Source: an uncultured Methanomassiliicoccus sp. (lineage in GTDB: Archaea; Thermoplasmatota; Thermoplasmata; Methanomassiliicoccales; Methanomassiliicoccaceae). Taken from it: a DNA stretch of 64,000 nt. The position numbers and the translations under genes were made by a program. The notes below the pieces were generated by a model. That model made no database searches and was not told the origin of the DNA. It worked only from the letters and a program-made list of their open reading frames with translations. The DNA lies in NCBI GenBank assembly GCA_905203995.1, contig CAJKXZ010000003.1:124001-188000 (forward strand), written 5' to 3'. Positions 17,491 through 25,289 of the stretch are shown here, in pieces (within the stretch, counting starts at the first letter, position 1; each line of letters begins with the position of its first letter).

Positions 17491-18501
17491 ATGGCAAAAG
17501 TAAAGATAGCACAGTATTGGGGAGCCGGATGCGGAGGCTGTGACGTCGCCCTTCTGGATATTGATGAGAAGATTCTAAGTCTAGCAGATATGGCCGACAT
17601 CGCGTTCTGGCCGATCGCTGTCGACACCAAGCTCAAAGACGTAGAGGCAATGCCCGACAAGAGCATCACCGTTACTCTTTACAACGGAGCTATTAGAAAC
17701 AGCGAAAACGAACACGTGGCAAAACTGCTCAGACAGAAGTCTCTGATCATGGTCTCCTTTGGATCATGCGCATGCTTCGGTGGAATTCCTGGTCTCGCCA
17801 ATGTTACCAATCAGAAAGACTTAACCGATTATGTCTACGGTAAGACATTCTCCAGCGTCAACCCTGACAACATTAGGCCCCAGCCTCATTTCCAAGCTCC
17901 AGAAGGAGAACTAGAGTTACCTGTATTATATGATACAGTACTGACTCTTGACGATGTGGTTGATGTAGATTACTACATGCCTGGCTGTCCACCAACCACT
18001 GAACTGATTAACACCTTCCTGAGCGTTGTTGAAAAACACGTCAAAGAAGGCGCTGAACTTCCTCCCAAAGGAACAGTCATTGCTTCTCAGAAAACACTCT
18101 GTGATGAATGCAAGAGGAAGAAGGAAGTCACCACCATTGATGGTGTGCACCTTCCACACGAAATCGATATCGATCCTGAAAAATGCATGTTAGAGCAGGG
18201 AGTAATCTGTCTCGGACCTGCAACTAGGGCAGGATGCGGAGCTAAATGTATTGACGCCAACCAGCCATGCCGTGGCTGCATGGGTCCCACAGCTTCTGTG
18301 ATGGATCAGGGCGGTTCAATGTTAAGCGCTCTCGCTTCAATCTTCAGAACTGCTGACAATGAAACCCAGCTCTCTGAAGATGAGATTCTGAAACTGATGA
18401 CACAGATCAAGGATCCTCTCGGAACGTTCTATGCATTCACCATGCCGGTATCAATCATTAAAAGAAAAGTACAAGAAAAAAACGCGGGGGTTAAGCAATG
18501 A
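17491..18501 (+). CDS. mvhG: F420-non-reducing hydrogenase small subunit MvhG
   Basis: 336 residues. GAGCGGCDVALLDI (Cys 14 and 17) and GSCACFGGIPG bind the proximal [4Fe-4S] cluster; PGCPPT and the C-terminal cysteine-rich segment (CLGPATRAGCGAKC, CRGCMGPT) bind the others. It relays electrons from the NiFe site in MvhA to MvhD. AGGAGGG lies upstream of the ATG. Its stop overlaps the mvhA start by four bases. No Tat signal peptide is present, consistent with a cytoplasmic enzyme. Confidence 0.94.
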   Translation: MAKVKIAQYWGAGCGGCDVALLDIDEKILSLADMADIAFWPIAVDTKLKDVEAMPDKSITVTLYNGAIRNSENEHVAKLLRQKSLIMVSFGSCACFGGIPGLANVTNQKDLTDYVYGKTFSSVNPDNIRPQPHFQAPEGELELPVLYDTVLTLDDVVDVDYYMPGCPPTTELINTFLSVVEKHVKEGAELPPKGTVIASQKTLCDECKRKKEVTTIDGVHLPHEIDIDPEKCMLEQGVICLGPATRAGCGAKCIDANQPCRGCMGPTASVMDQGGSMLSALASIFRTADNETQLSEDEILKLMTQIKDPLGTFYAFTMPVSIIKRKVQEKNAGVKQ

Positions 18502-20012
18502 GCGGTCCCAAAGTCTTTGAAGAAACTCACAAGTCAGATTCTAAAAGAATCACTATCGATCCAATCACCAGGTTAGAAGGTCACGGTAAAATCGAGATCT
18601 TCTTAAATGATGAAGGAAACGTTGCCCAGGCATACTGGCAGGTTCCTGAATTACGTGGATTCGAAAAATTCTGCATTGGCAGATCAGTCGATGAATTAAA
18701 CAAAATCACACCTCGTCTCTGCGGTGTCTGTCCTGGTGCTCACCACCTGGCTGCTACCAAAGCTCTCGATGGTGTCTACAATGTAGAGCCTACCGAAACC
18801 GGCAAGAAACTGAGAGAACTGTTCTATGCAGCTCACTACGTTCACAGCCACATCGCTCACTTCTACGCTCTCGCCGCCGCTGACTTCGTTCTCGGACCCG
18901 CTGCCCCGGCAGCCCAGAGAAACATTCTCGGTGTCGTTGATGCAGTAGGTGTCGAGATCGGTGGCGAAGTAATCAAACACCGTTCCTACGCACAGAAAGT
19001 TCAGGAAATCCTCGGTGGAAAAGCCACTCACCCTGTGTGCGGTGTCCCCGGTGGTATGAGCAAGCCTCTGGAAGAGGATGACAGAGTAAAGATCGAGGGC
19101 TGGGCAAACTCCATGGTTGACTTTGCTACCTTTACCCTCAACCTCTTTAACGACTTAGTCCTCAAGAACCAGCAATATCTGGACATCATTGCTAGCAAGG
19201 ATATCTACTACAACGAGACCTATTACATGGGCCTTGTTGATAAGGACAACAAGATCAACTTCTACGACGGTACCCTCCGTGTAGTCGATCAGAAAGGAAA
19301 TGAGAAATTCAAATTCCACCCGAACGACTATCTTGAGTACATCGGCGAACACGTTGAACCCTGGTCCTATGAGAAATTCTGCTTCATGAAGAAGGTCGGC
19401 TGGAACGGCTTCACTGACGGACCAGAAAGCGGTATCTACAGATGCGCTCCTCTCGCAAGGATTAACGCATCCAACGGTTTCACCACTCCTCTGGCTCAGC
19501 AGGCTTACGAAGGCATGCTGGGAACCTTCAAGGATATCGGTGTCACTGGACCAATTCATAACACCATGGCCTACCACTGGGCTAGGGTTATCGAAATGAT
19601 GCACGCTGCTGAATTACTCCGTGACCTTGCTCAGGACAAATCCATTACCAGCAAGGACATTAAAGCCCCAGCAGGCGAACCCGGAGAGGGTATTGGTTGC
19701 ATTGAAGCACCTCGTGGTGTACTCATTCACCATTATGTTGCTGATGAAGAAGGCATCACCACTGATGTTAACCTTGTCGTCGGTACCACCAACAACAATG
19801 CCCCAATCAACCTGTCAGTCAGACAAGCTGCCAAAGCTTTAATCAAAAACTGGGAAGTATCTCCAGGTCTGCTCAACATGGTTGAAATGGCATACCGTGC
19901 TTACGATCCGTGCAACTCCTGTGCTACTCACAGCTTACCCGGCAAAATGCCGATTAAAGCTGTTGTCAGGAACCCTGATGGATCCGTTTACCAAGAAATT
20001 CAGAACTTCTGA
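18498..20012 (+). CDS. mvhA: F420-non-reducing hydrogenase large subunit MvhA
   Basis: 504 residues. The two NiFe ligand motifs are present: RLCGVCPGAHH (about 73-83) and DPCNSCATH (ending at about residue 478). About 26 residues follow the final His, which in this family are removed by a maturation endopeptidase after nickel insertion; no such protease gene is visible in the window. The enzyme oxidises H2 for HdrA. It is the last gene of the operon; a T-rich stretch with no clear hairpin (20050-20085) follows the stop. Confidence 0.95.
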   Translation: MSGPKVFEETHKSDSKRITIDPITRLEGHGKIEIFLNDEGNVAQAYWQVPELRGFEKFCIGRSVDELNKITPRLCGVCPGAHHLAATKALDGVYNVEPTETGKKLRELFYAAHYVHSHIAHFYALAAADFVLGPAAPAAQRNILGVVDAVGVEIGGEVIKHRSYAQKVQEILGGKATHPVCGVPGGMSKPLEEDDRVKIEGWANSMVDFATFTLNLFNDLVLKNQQYLDIIASKDIYYNETYYMGLVDKDNKINFYDGTLRVVDQKGNEKFKFHPNDYLEYIGEHVEPWSYEKFCFMKKVGWNGFTDGPESGIYRCAPLARINASNGFTTPLAQQAYEGMLGTFKDIGVTGPIHNTMAYHWARVIEMMHAAELLRDLAQDKSITSKDIKAPAGEPGEGIGCIEAPRGVLIHHYVADEEGITTDVNLVVGTTNNNAPINLSVRQAAKALIKNWEVSPGLLNMVEMAYRAYDPCNSCATHSLPGKMPIKAVVRNPDGSVYQEIQNF

Positions 20013-20142
20013 ACTTCTTGAATTACAACCACAAACCCCTTCCCTTTCACTTTTTTCTATTTTGTAAAATTATTGTTTTCACGGTTCTGAAATAAATCCA
20101 ATCGATGATTGCTAAATAGTATATTTAATTTTAAAATAATAA

Positions 20143-20937
20143 TCAATATTTATAACTCTGAGGTTTAGGCTGCGTCCTGACTCGGCGTGGCTGCTCAATT
20201 TTTAGAGAACCGATCGTTCCTAAATAGATGCCATCAGGCAGGTAGACCTCCGCTTGATCAACATCGGCCATGCCTTCTGAAAACAGCGGTCCCAACAATC
20301 TTCCTTTTTCAAAGTTTACGGGACTGCCGCCTAAGGAACGGTTGAAAGCAGGCATCATAACGATCTCTTCAGGAATTTCGACGTATCGTTGGTACGCATC
20401 ATCTTTTAATTTGAACTTAACCCAGCATGGTTCTTTACTGACATTGCCCAACGAATCAATCAAAGCGATAGAAGGATGATTGTGGGCGATAACTAATGTT
20501 TTCCGGGACATCACTGTAGGTGACGGCCAGGTGTGACCATGTGCAAAGCCAACATCGCCGAGAGTAAAACCACTTGCAGGATGAACATTTATTCCTTCTG
20601 GTAAAAATTCTTCAATATTGGTATCATGGTTTCCTCGTACTAAGTCCACTGTCCCATAATGGTGAAGCATTTTTCTAAAAAATGTCGGCAATTCGCGGTA
20701 TTCTTGTTTGGTTGAACCAGGAACTTTGTTCTTTACATCACCAAGAATAATCAAGCGTTCTTTACCTTGACTGAGATGAGCTAATTCCAGCTCCATTTTA
20801 TTAGTCTGCGAAGGTACATGAACGCCTTTTGAATTATATTCTGATTCCAGACCGATGTGTAGATCCCCTACACAGATTGTTTTGAACTCGGGGATCTCTA
20901 AAACCAGATGGTCGATTATCGGAACCACAGCGGTCAT
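20143..20937 (-). CDS. Metallophosphoesterase, archaeal SbcD-related type
   Basis: 264 residues. Calcineurin-like metal motifs are visible in order: GDLHIG (about 24-29), LGDVKN, RGNHDTN (about 98-104), AHGH and AHNHPS. This matches the archaeal SbcD-related phosphoesterase group rather than Mre11, which is longer. Natural substrate unknown. The C-terminus is basic (RRVRTQPKPQ), possibly for nucleic-acid contact. GAGAGGAA precedes the ATG. It ends near the T-rich tail of the hdr-mvh operon and is followed upstream by the nnr gene on the same strand, about 48 bases away. Confidence 0.8.
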   Translation of the reverse strand: MTAVVPIIDHLVLEIPEFKTICVGDLHIGLESEYNSKGVHVPSQTNKMELELAHLSQGKERLIILGDVKNKVPGSTKQEYRELPTFFRKMLHHYGTVDLVRGNHDTNIEEFLPEGINVHPASGFTLGDVGFAHGHTWPSPTVMSRKTLVIAHNHPSIALIDSLGNVSKEPCWVKFKLKDDAYQRYVEIPEEIVMMPAFNRSLGGSPVNFEKGRLLGPLFSEGMADVDQAEVYLPDGIYLGTIGSLKIEQPRRVRTQPKPQSYKY

Positions 20938-20985
20938 CTATTCCTCTCAGACAGGTAATAAGAAAAAAAGATTGGGGTTAGAAGA

Positions 20986-22398
20986 TCAAATCTTGCGAAG
21001 ATACTTGCGCAGCACTTCGGGGATCTTACTAATCACATCGGTAGCAATGAAACCATATTCTTGAGCCTCAAATGCCAAGTCGCCGGCAGCGCCATTGGTA
21101 AAGGCCGCGATTCTGGCTGCATTGAAAATAGAGATCTCTTTAGAAAGCATCGCTACTGCTTCACCGGCTAGTACATCGCCTGTACCACCAACGCTCATGC
21201 GTGAATTGCCCGTACGGTTTATCTTGGTCCACTTACCATTAGTAACAATGTCTTCTTTACCCTTTACAATCATAACCGCGCCCAGCTGAGCAGCTGCTTC
21301 TTCGGCCATGGCTACCGAGACGTCTTCCCCGGTCAGAATCTTAAATTCGCGTGAGTGGGGAGTAATTATACACTCCTTACCGACAATTAAGGAAAGGTCA
21401 GCAGCAACTGCGACAATCGCATCCGCATCGATGACCATTGGTTTAGAACACTGCTTAACAATCATCCTTACTGCTTCTTGAGTCCTTTCATCACGGCCCA
21501 ATCCTGGTCCGATTAAAACGGCATCGACTGTTTCAGCAATGCCCATAATTTTTTCCACATCTTCGGGACACAAAACATCTTGTGACAGTTTGTGCACAAT
21601 TAAATCTGGAGAATAAGTAGAGATTGTAATGTATGAAGCGGCTGGTGTAGCTATATGAACCAAATCAGCGCCCATCCGTAGGGCTGCCATTCCTGCTAGG
21701 GCCGGTGCTCCGGTATAAGGGCCGCCGCCAACAATCAGTACTTTACCATTCTCGCCCTTATGTGAGTCTGGGCGGTTCTTGGGGTAATAAACAAACTCTC
21801 CGGGACCGATGACATGATAGGCGTCGAGGGGAATGCCAATATCTTTGACAATGATTTTTCCTGAATTCTCAGCCGTCATGCCTTCTTTAACATCGCTGAA
21901 TGTAATCGTCATCTGCGGTTTGATGGCTACATCTGTTGCCAATCCCGAAGGCACATCTACTGCAACGATCGTCGTGTTAGCCGCATTAATCCTTTCAATC
22001 AATGTCCGGTAAGGTTCCCGTACTTCCGTGAGGTTTCCAGTACCTAGCAAAGCATCAATGACAATATCAAAATTTGAAAAATTAGCTCCTACTGATGAGA
22101 AGGCAATATGCTTGATTCTTTCATAAGCACGTTTGGCATTCTCCGTTTTAATTTCTGCCGGGGGACTAGCCAAAAGCACCGTTACATCGCAATAGCGCAA
22201 GAGATTCCTTGCCGCTACGAAACCGTCTCCGGCATTATTTCCTACTCCACAGACTATTGCAATTTTCTTACCCGTTCCAAACTCTTCGACAATAGTTTCT
22301 GCGACGGCTTCACCAGCATTTTCCATTAACGAATCAATGGGTACGCCTAAGTGTTCTGAATTTATATCAAGGACTCTAACTTCTCTGAACGGGAGCAT
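20986..22398 (-). CDS. Bifunctional NAD(P)H-hydrate epimerase / ADP-dependent dehydratase
   Basis: 470 residues. The N-terminal YjeF domain (about 1-200, GVGNNAGDGFVAARNLL) epimerises hydrated NAD(P)H; the C-terminal domain (about 215-470) holds GGGPYTGAPALAG and the ribokinase-like VGGTGDVLAGEAVAML motif, with the catalytic aspartate, for ADP- or ATP-dependent dehydration. Together they repair NAD(P)HX. The fused form is usual in archaea and many bacteria. No good Shine-Dalgarno is seen before ATG 22398. Confidence 0.92.
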   Translation of the reverse strand: MLPFREVRVLDINSEHLGVPIDSLMENAGEAVAETIVEEFGTGKKIAIVCGVGNNAGDGFVAARNLLRYCDVTVLLASPPAEIKTENAKRAYERIKHIAFSSVGANFSNFDIVIDALLGTGNLTEVREPYRTLIERINAANTTIVAVDVPSGLATDVAIKPQMTITFSDVKEGMTAENSGKIIVKDIGIPLDAYHVIGPGEFVYYPKNRPDSHKGENGKVLIVGGGPYTGAPALAGMAALRMGADLVHIATPAASYITISTYSPDLIVHKLSQDVLCPEDVEKIMGIAETVDAVLIGPGLGRDERTQEAVRMIVKQCSKPMVIDADAIVAVAADLSLIVGKECIITPHSREFKILTGEDVSVAMAEEAAAQLGAVMIVKGKEDIVTNGKWTKINRTGNSRMSVGGTGDVLAGEAVAMLSKEISIFNAARIAAFTNGAAGDLAFEAQEYGFIATDVISKIPEVLRKYLRKI

Positions 22399-22421
22399 AA
22401 AGGAGTATAGGCTTCGTATGA

Positions 22422-22544
22422 TTAAGCTTTCGTCAATTTTACTACATCTTCTTTTAATTCATGCTGTCTGGACTTTAGATCTGCAGCATTTCCATCAATC
22501 TCGATCAAAGGATTGTTTGTTACAAGTGGTGCATACCGATCGTC
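22422..22544 (-). pseudogene. Short coding-like remnant without a good start codon
   Basis: On the minus strand an open frame of about 40 codons ends in KEDVVKLTKA and contains IEIDGNAADLKSRQHELK. The amino-acid composition looks protein-like rather than random, but an in-frame stop precedes it and only a TTG could start it (giving 28 residues). It may be the remnant of a degraded gene or a real micro-protein. The rest of 22399-22689 is AT-rich with no other support. Confidence 0.25.
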
Positions 22545-22689
22545 TTAGAGCTTGTTATTTTTCTAAAATCATTCCAAATAAGTGGCTCTGTCGGAACTAT
22601 TTAATCAGAATTAAATAATAACTATCTCAAGATAAAATTATCATTAAATACTGGTTCAATAATCAATTATTTGGATAAGTGAGCCGTAA

Positions 22690-22974
22690 TTGAGCGACTT
22701 AAAAAGGTTAGTACTTGATGTACTCAAGCCGCATAATCCGTCAATCATCGACGTGGCCCAACAGCTGAGCATCCTTGATGGGGTTTCCGGTGTCAACATC
22801 TCGATTAAAGAGGTTGATCAGGAAACAGAAACTGTAAAAATAACCATCAAAGGCGATTCTATCGACTATGAACTGGTCGAAGAAACAATTAGGGAAGCCG
22901 GCGCGGTCATTCACTCGGTGGATAACGTATCAGCGGGCAAAGAATTAGTTGATGAATTAGAAACGCAAGACTAA
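22690..22974 (+). CDS. DUF211 family protein
   Basis: 94 residues matching the DUF211 layout: LKRLVLDVLKPHNPSIIDVAQQLSILDGVSGVNI in outline (opening LKRLVLDVLKPH), ISIKEVDQETETVKITIKG, then a helix ending IREAGAVIHSVDNV. DUF211 proteins form a ferredoxin-like fold and are frequent in methanogens; function unknown. The likely start is TTG 22690, giving the family-standard N-terminus. It sits 23 bases before the VIT-like membrane gene, a common pairing that suggests functional linkage with metal transport (inference). Confidence 0.8.
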   Translation: MSDLKRLVLDVLKPHNPSIIDVAQQLSILDGVSGVNISIKEVDQETETVKITIKGDSIDYELVEETIREAGAVIHSVDNVSAGKELVDELETQD

Positions 22975-23024
22975 ACAACAATTGTCGAGGTCTTTGTTTG
23001 TCTAATGGTGGATTTTTGCAGGGC

Positions 23025-23588
23025 ATGAAACTTGCTCTGCACGAACCAGAAACCGGTCCAACTCTGCGAAGGCTGTTTGTCAATACCATTTTTGACAGCA
23101 CGTTTGTCATTCTGGGTATCTTAATAGCCTCCGCCTTTTCAAGCCAACCCAATTATCACATCGTCGTGGCGACGATTGTAACCAGCAGTGTAGCTTTAGG
23201 AATTTCTACCGGTGTAAGTGTCTACGAAGCAGAGAGCATGGAGCAAGCCATCAAAATGAAAGAGATGGAACGTGCGATGCTTACTTCTTTAAATGATACT
23301 AAGCTCCATAAAATTTCTAAATCAACCATCTACTTGTTGGCTTTGGTAAATCTTTCGGCACCAATTCTGTCGGGATTAGCGACTTTGTCGCCCTTCTTGA
23401 TTCTTGGTCCTGAGAACATCAAAAATGCAGCCTACATCAGCTTAGTGATCGCCATTTCTATTCTCTTTGCCGTAGGGGCAATGATGGGTAAATCCGGTCA
23501 ACGCAATCCTTGGATCCAAGGTGCAAGAATGGCTGTTGCAGGTATTGGAGCCTTCATCATCTGTTTCTGGATTGAATCATTAATGTAA
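23025..23588 (+). CDS. VIT1/CCC1-like membrane protein (TIGR00267 type)
   Basis: About 187 residues with five predicted membrane helices, the first containing FDSTFVILGILIAS and the second SVALGISTGVSVYEAE, where the acidic residues after helix 2 resemble the metal-binding helix of VIT iron/manganese transporters. TTG 22998 would add nine residues; ATG 23025 (MKLALHEPETG) matches the family start better. A hairpin and T-run follow the stop. Likely an archaeal divalent-metal transporter, but the substrate is unproven. Confidence 0.7.
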   Translation: MKLALHEPETGPTLRRLFVNTIFDSTFVILGILIASAFSSQPNYHIVVATIVTSSVALGISTGVSVYEAESMEQAIKMKEMERAMLTSLNDTKLHKISKSTIYLLALVNLSAPILSGLATLSPFLILGPENIKNAAYISLVIAISILFAVGAMMGKSGQRNPWIQGARMAVAGIGAFIICFWIESLM

Positions 23589-23596
23589 AAATTATT

Positions 23597-23623
23597 GGGG
23601 CTTGTTCCCCCTTCATTTTTTTT
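23597..23623 (+). terminator. Hairpin/T-tract terminator after the VIT-like gene
   Basis: GGGG (23597-23600), a six-base loop and CCCC (23607-23610) are followed by eight T (23616-23623), just before the convergent srp19 stop. Confidence 0.55.
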
Positions 23624-23628
23624 AAAAA

Positions 23629-23922
23629 TTAACTTTTCTGGATCTTCTTTAACTTTTGTGCCACTTTAATTAACAGCTCTGTTTTAGGCATGTTGTTCTC
23701 TACTAAAAGAAGACCTTGTTTGTTCCACCAGGCACCGGGGTAACTCTTTCCTTCTTCCGTTTTATGTCCCAACTGGAGCTGATCAACTGCTTTAATGATA
23801 TTTTCCATTTGGGGTTCTGGTACACCTAGTTCTTTAGGAACTCTGCGGCCTTGAGATCTAGATCTAGAACTATCAAAATATTCTGGCCATAGGACCCATG
23901 CCTTGTCCGCATCAAAAGCCAT
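23629..23922 (-). CDS. srp19: Signal recognition particle 19 kDa protein
   Basis: 97 residues. VLWPEYFDSSRSRSQGRRVP near the N-terminus and the lysine-rich C-terminus (LIKVAQKLKKIQKS) identify SRP19, which binds helices 6 and 8 of SRP RNA and promotes SRP54 loading. I chose ATG 23922 over 23973 because a TATA box (23943-23954) lies about 26 bases before it, predicting a leaderless transcript, and because the longer form adds residues not typical of the family. The gene is next to rps8e, with 82 bases between them. Confidence 0.9.
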   Translation of the reverse strand: MAFDADKAWVLWPEYFDSSRSRSQGRRVPKELGVPEPQMENIIKAVDQLQLGHKTEEGKSYPGAWWNKQGLLLVENNMPKTELLIKVAQKLKKIQKS

Positions 23923-23942
23923 ATGCGCTTGACTGTAATTGT

Positions 23943-23954
23943 TGTATAAAAAGA
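23943..23954 (-). promoter_or_regulatory. TATA box of srp19
   Basis: Minus-strand CTTTTTATACAA centred about 26 bases before ATG 23922, the spacing of a leaderless archaeal promoter. It decides the start choice of srp19. Confidence 0.6.
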
Positions 23955-24004
23955 TGCCTTTTTCTGATCTCAAGGATAGGGCCTTTGGCAGGCCCGATTC
24001 TTGT

Positions 24005-24388
24005 TTATTCTGAGATCAGTACGGCGTTAACTGTTCCATCCTGTCCAGGTCTGGAAGTAACTCTTGCGAGTCCAACATCAGTCTGGATAATCGCTCCCCT
24101 GTTCAAAATGTTACGCTGAACATAGTTGGGGTTGGCTGCGTTGGTTTTTACAGTTATGATTTTGGTTCTGACTACTTTCTTAGTTGCAGGGTCAACGACA
24201 TTTGCAAAGGCTGCACTGAGCATCTTTACTTTTGATCCGCCACCAAGGGTACGGTATTTCTTTAAGTTCTCATCACCCAGATTTGTCAGAAGAGGTTCTC
24301 TACCGACTTCGAATCTGCGCTTCTTTCTGCTTCTTACCAGACGACCGCCTGTTGGCTTACGATTTGATTTTCCCTGCCAAAGTGCCAT
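24005..24388 (-). CDS. rps8e: Small-subunit ribosomal protein eS8
   Basis: 127 residues. MALWQGKSNRKPTGGRLVRS and the basic RKKRRFEVGREP are the eS8 signatures, with the C-terminal NPNYVQRNILNRGAIIQTD typical of archaea. It is a component of the 30S subunit. The upstream leader carries a TATA-like element (TAAAGTTTTAAT on the minus strand). Confidence 0.95.
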   Translation of the reverse strand: MALWQGKSNRKPTGGRLVRSRKKRRFEVGREPLLTNLGDENLKKYRTLGGGSKVKMLSAAFANVVDPATKKVVRTKIITVKTNAANPNYVQRNILNRGAIIQTDVGLARVTSRPGQDGTVNAVLISE

Positions 24389-24583
24389 ACTAATCCTCTG
24401 GTGCTAAAATATCGCCTGTATTAAAACTTTATGTATGCCGGAGGCGATTATTCATCGTGACTTTTAATTTGCAATCTCGTGTACTATTTTAAAAAGATCG
24501 GATAAGTCAGCTTTTCTGTAGATTCCTTCTTGAATTACAATCGACGGCTAGCTATATTACCCCTCTTGATAATTTCCTTCTTC

Positions 24584-25198
24584 ATGAAACTAGGTATAGT
24601 CGCATGCGACATTTTGAAGCATGAAATTGAATCCCTAGTCGCTGATGATCCAGACTTTGTCCGGAAGGAATACTTGGAGTATAGCATCCATGTTTTCCCG
24701 GAAGAGATGAAGGCTAAGATCTTGGAGGCTATCGATAAGGTAAAAGGCGATGTAGATGGAATTCTTCTGGGCTTCGCGGTCTGTCAGGCTTTGGAGAATT
24801 TTACTGATGAGCTGGACGTCCCTACCGTGATGCTTGAGGGAGCGGACTGCATTGAAGTGGTGCTGGGATTTGACGAATATGAGCGGGAAAAGAAAGTCTG
24901 TCCTGGTACTTGGTTCAGTACTCCCGGTTGGGCGGAAAATGGTAAGGCTGGCCTCATCAAAGAAATGCATCTTGATGCGATGATGGATGAAGGCTTTCCT
25001 CCGGAAATGTTTCTCGATATAATCTTCGACGCTTACTCTCGTTGTCTGTATATCGATACGGGTGTTGGCAACAACGATTATTACGTCGATCTTTCCGAAA
25101 AATTTGCTGAAGAACTAGGCTTCACCCATGAATGCCGGGTTGGCAATGTCGACAATATTGAACGGGCGATCGCCAAGCTGAAAAAACTCTTTAATTGA
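24584..25198 (+). CDS. DUF1638 domain-containing protein
   Basis: 204 residues. MKLGIVACDILKHEIE at the start and the central DGILLGFAVCQALENF match DUF1638, a family found mainly in methanogens and acetogens near corrinoid methyltransferase genes; its role is not established. The conserved ACDIL, GxAxC and CPGTWFSTPGW cysteines could bind metal. I chose ATG 24584 since the frame upstream encodes a hydrophobic stretch not found in the family. It stands alone, with 91 bases before the convergent Sel1-repeat gene. Confidence 0.75.
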   Translation: MKLGIVACDILKHEIESLVADDPDFVRKEYLEYSIHVFPEEMKAKILEAIDKVKGDVDGILLGFAVCQALENFTDELDVPTVMLEGADCIEVVLGFDEYEREKKVCPGTWFSTPGWAENGKAGLIKEMHLDAMMDEGFPPEMFLDIIFDAYSRCLYIDTGVGNNDYYVDLSEKFAEELGFTHECRVGNVDNIERAIAKLKKLFN

Positions 25199-25289
25199 AA
25201 AATCTAAATGCTAAAACTCTAAAAAGATAGTAAAAAGCTTTGAGGATCTTTGGGAGGAGTCAGACTCAAAGCCTTTGTAAATGTTCTTT

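Noticed and set aside
22337..22618. 93-codon plus-strand frame across the start of the NAD(P)HX repair gene
   Set aside because: It overlaps the start of a certain gene on the other strand and has an unlikely composition.
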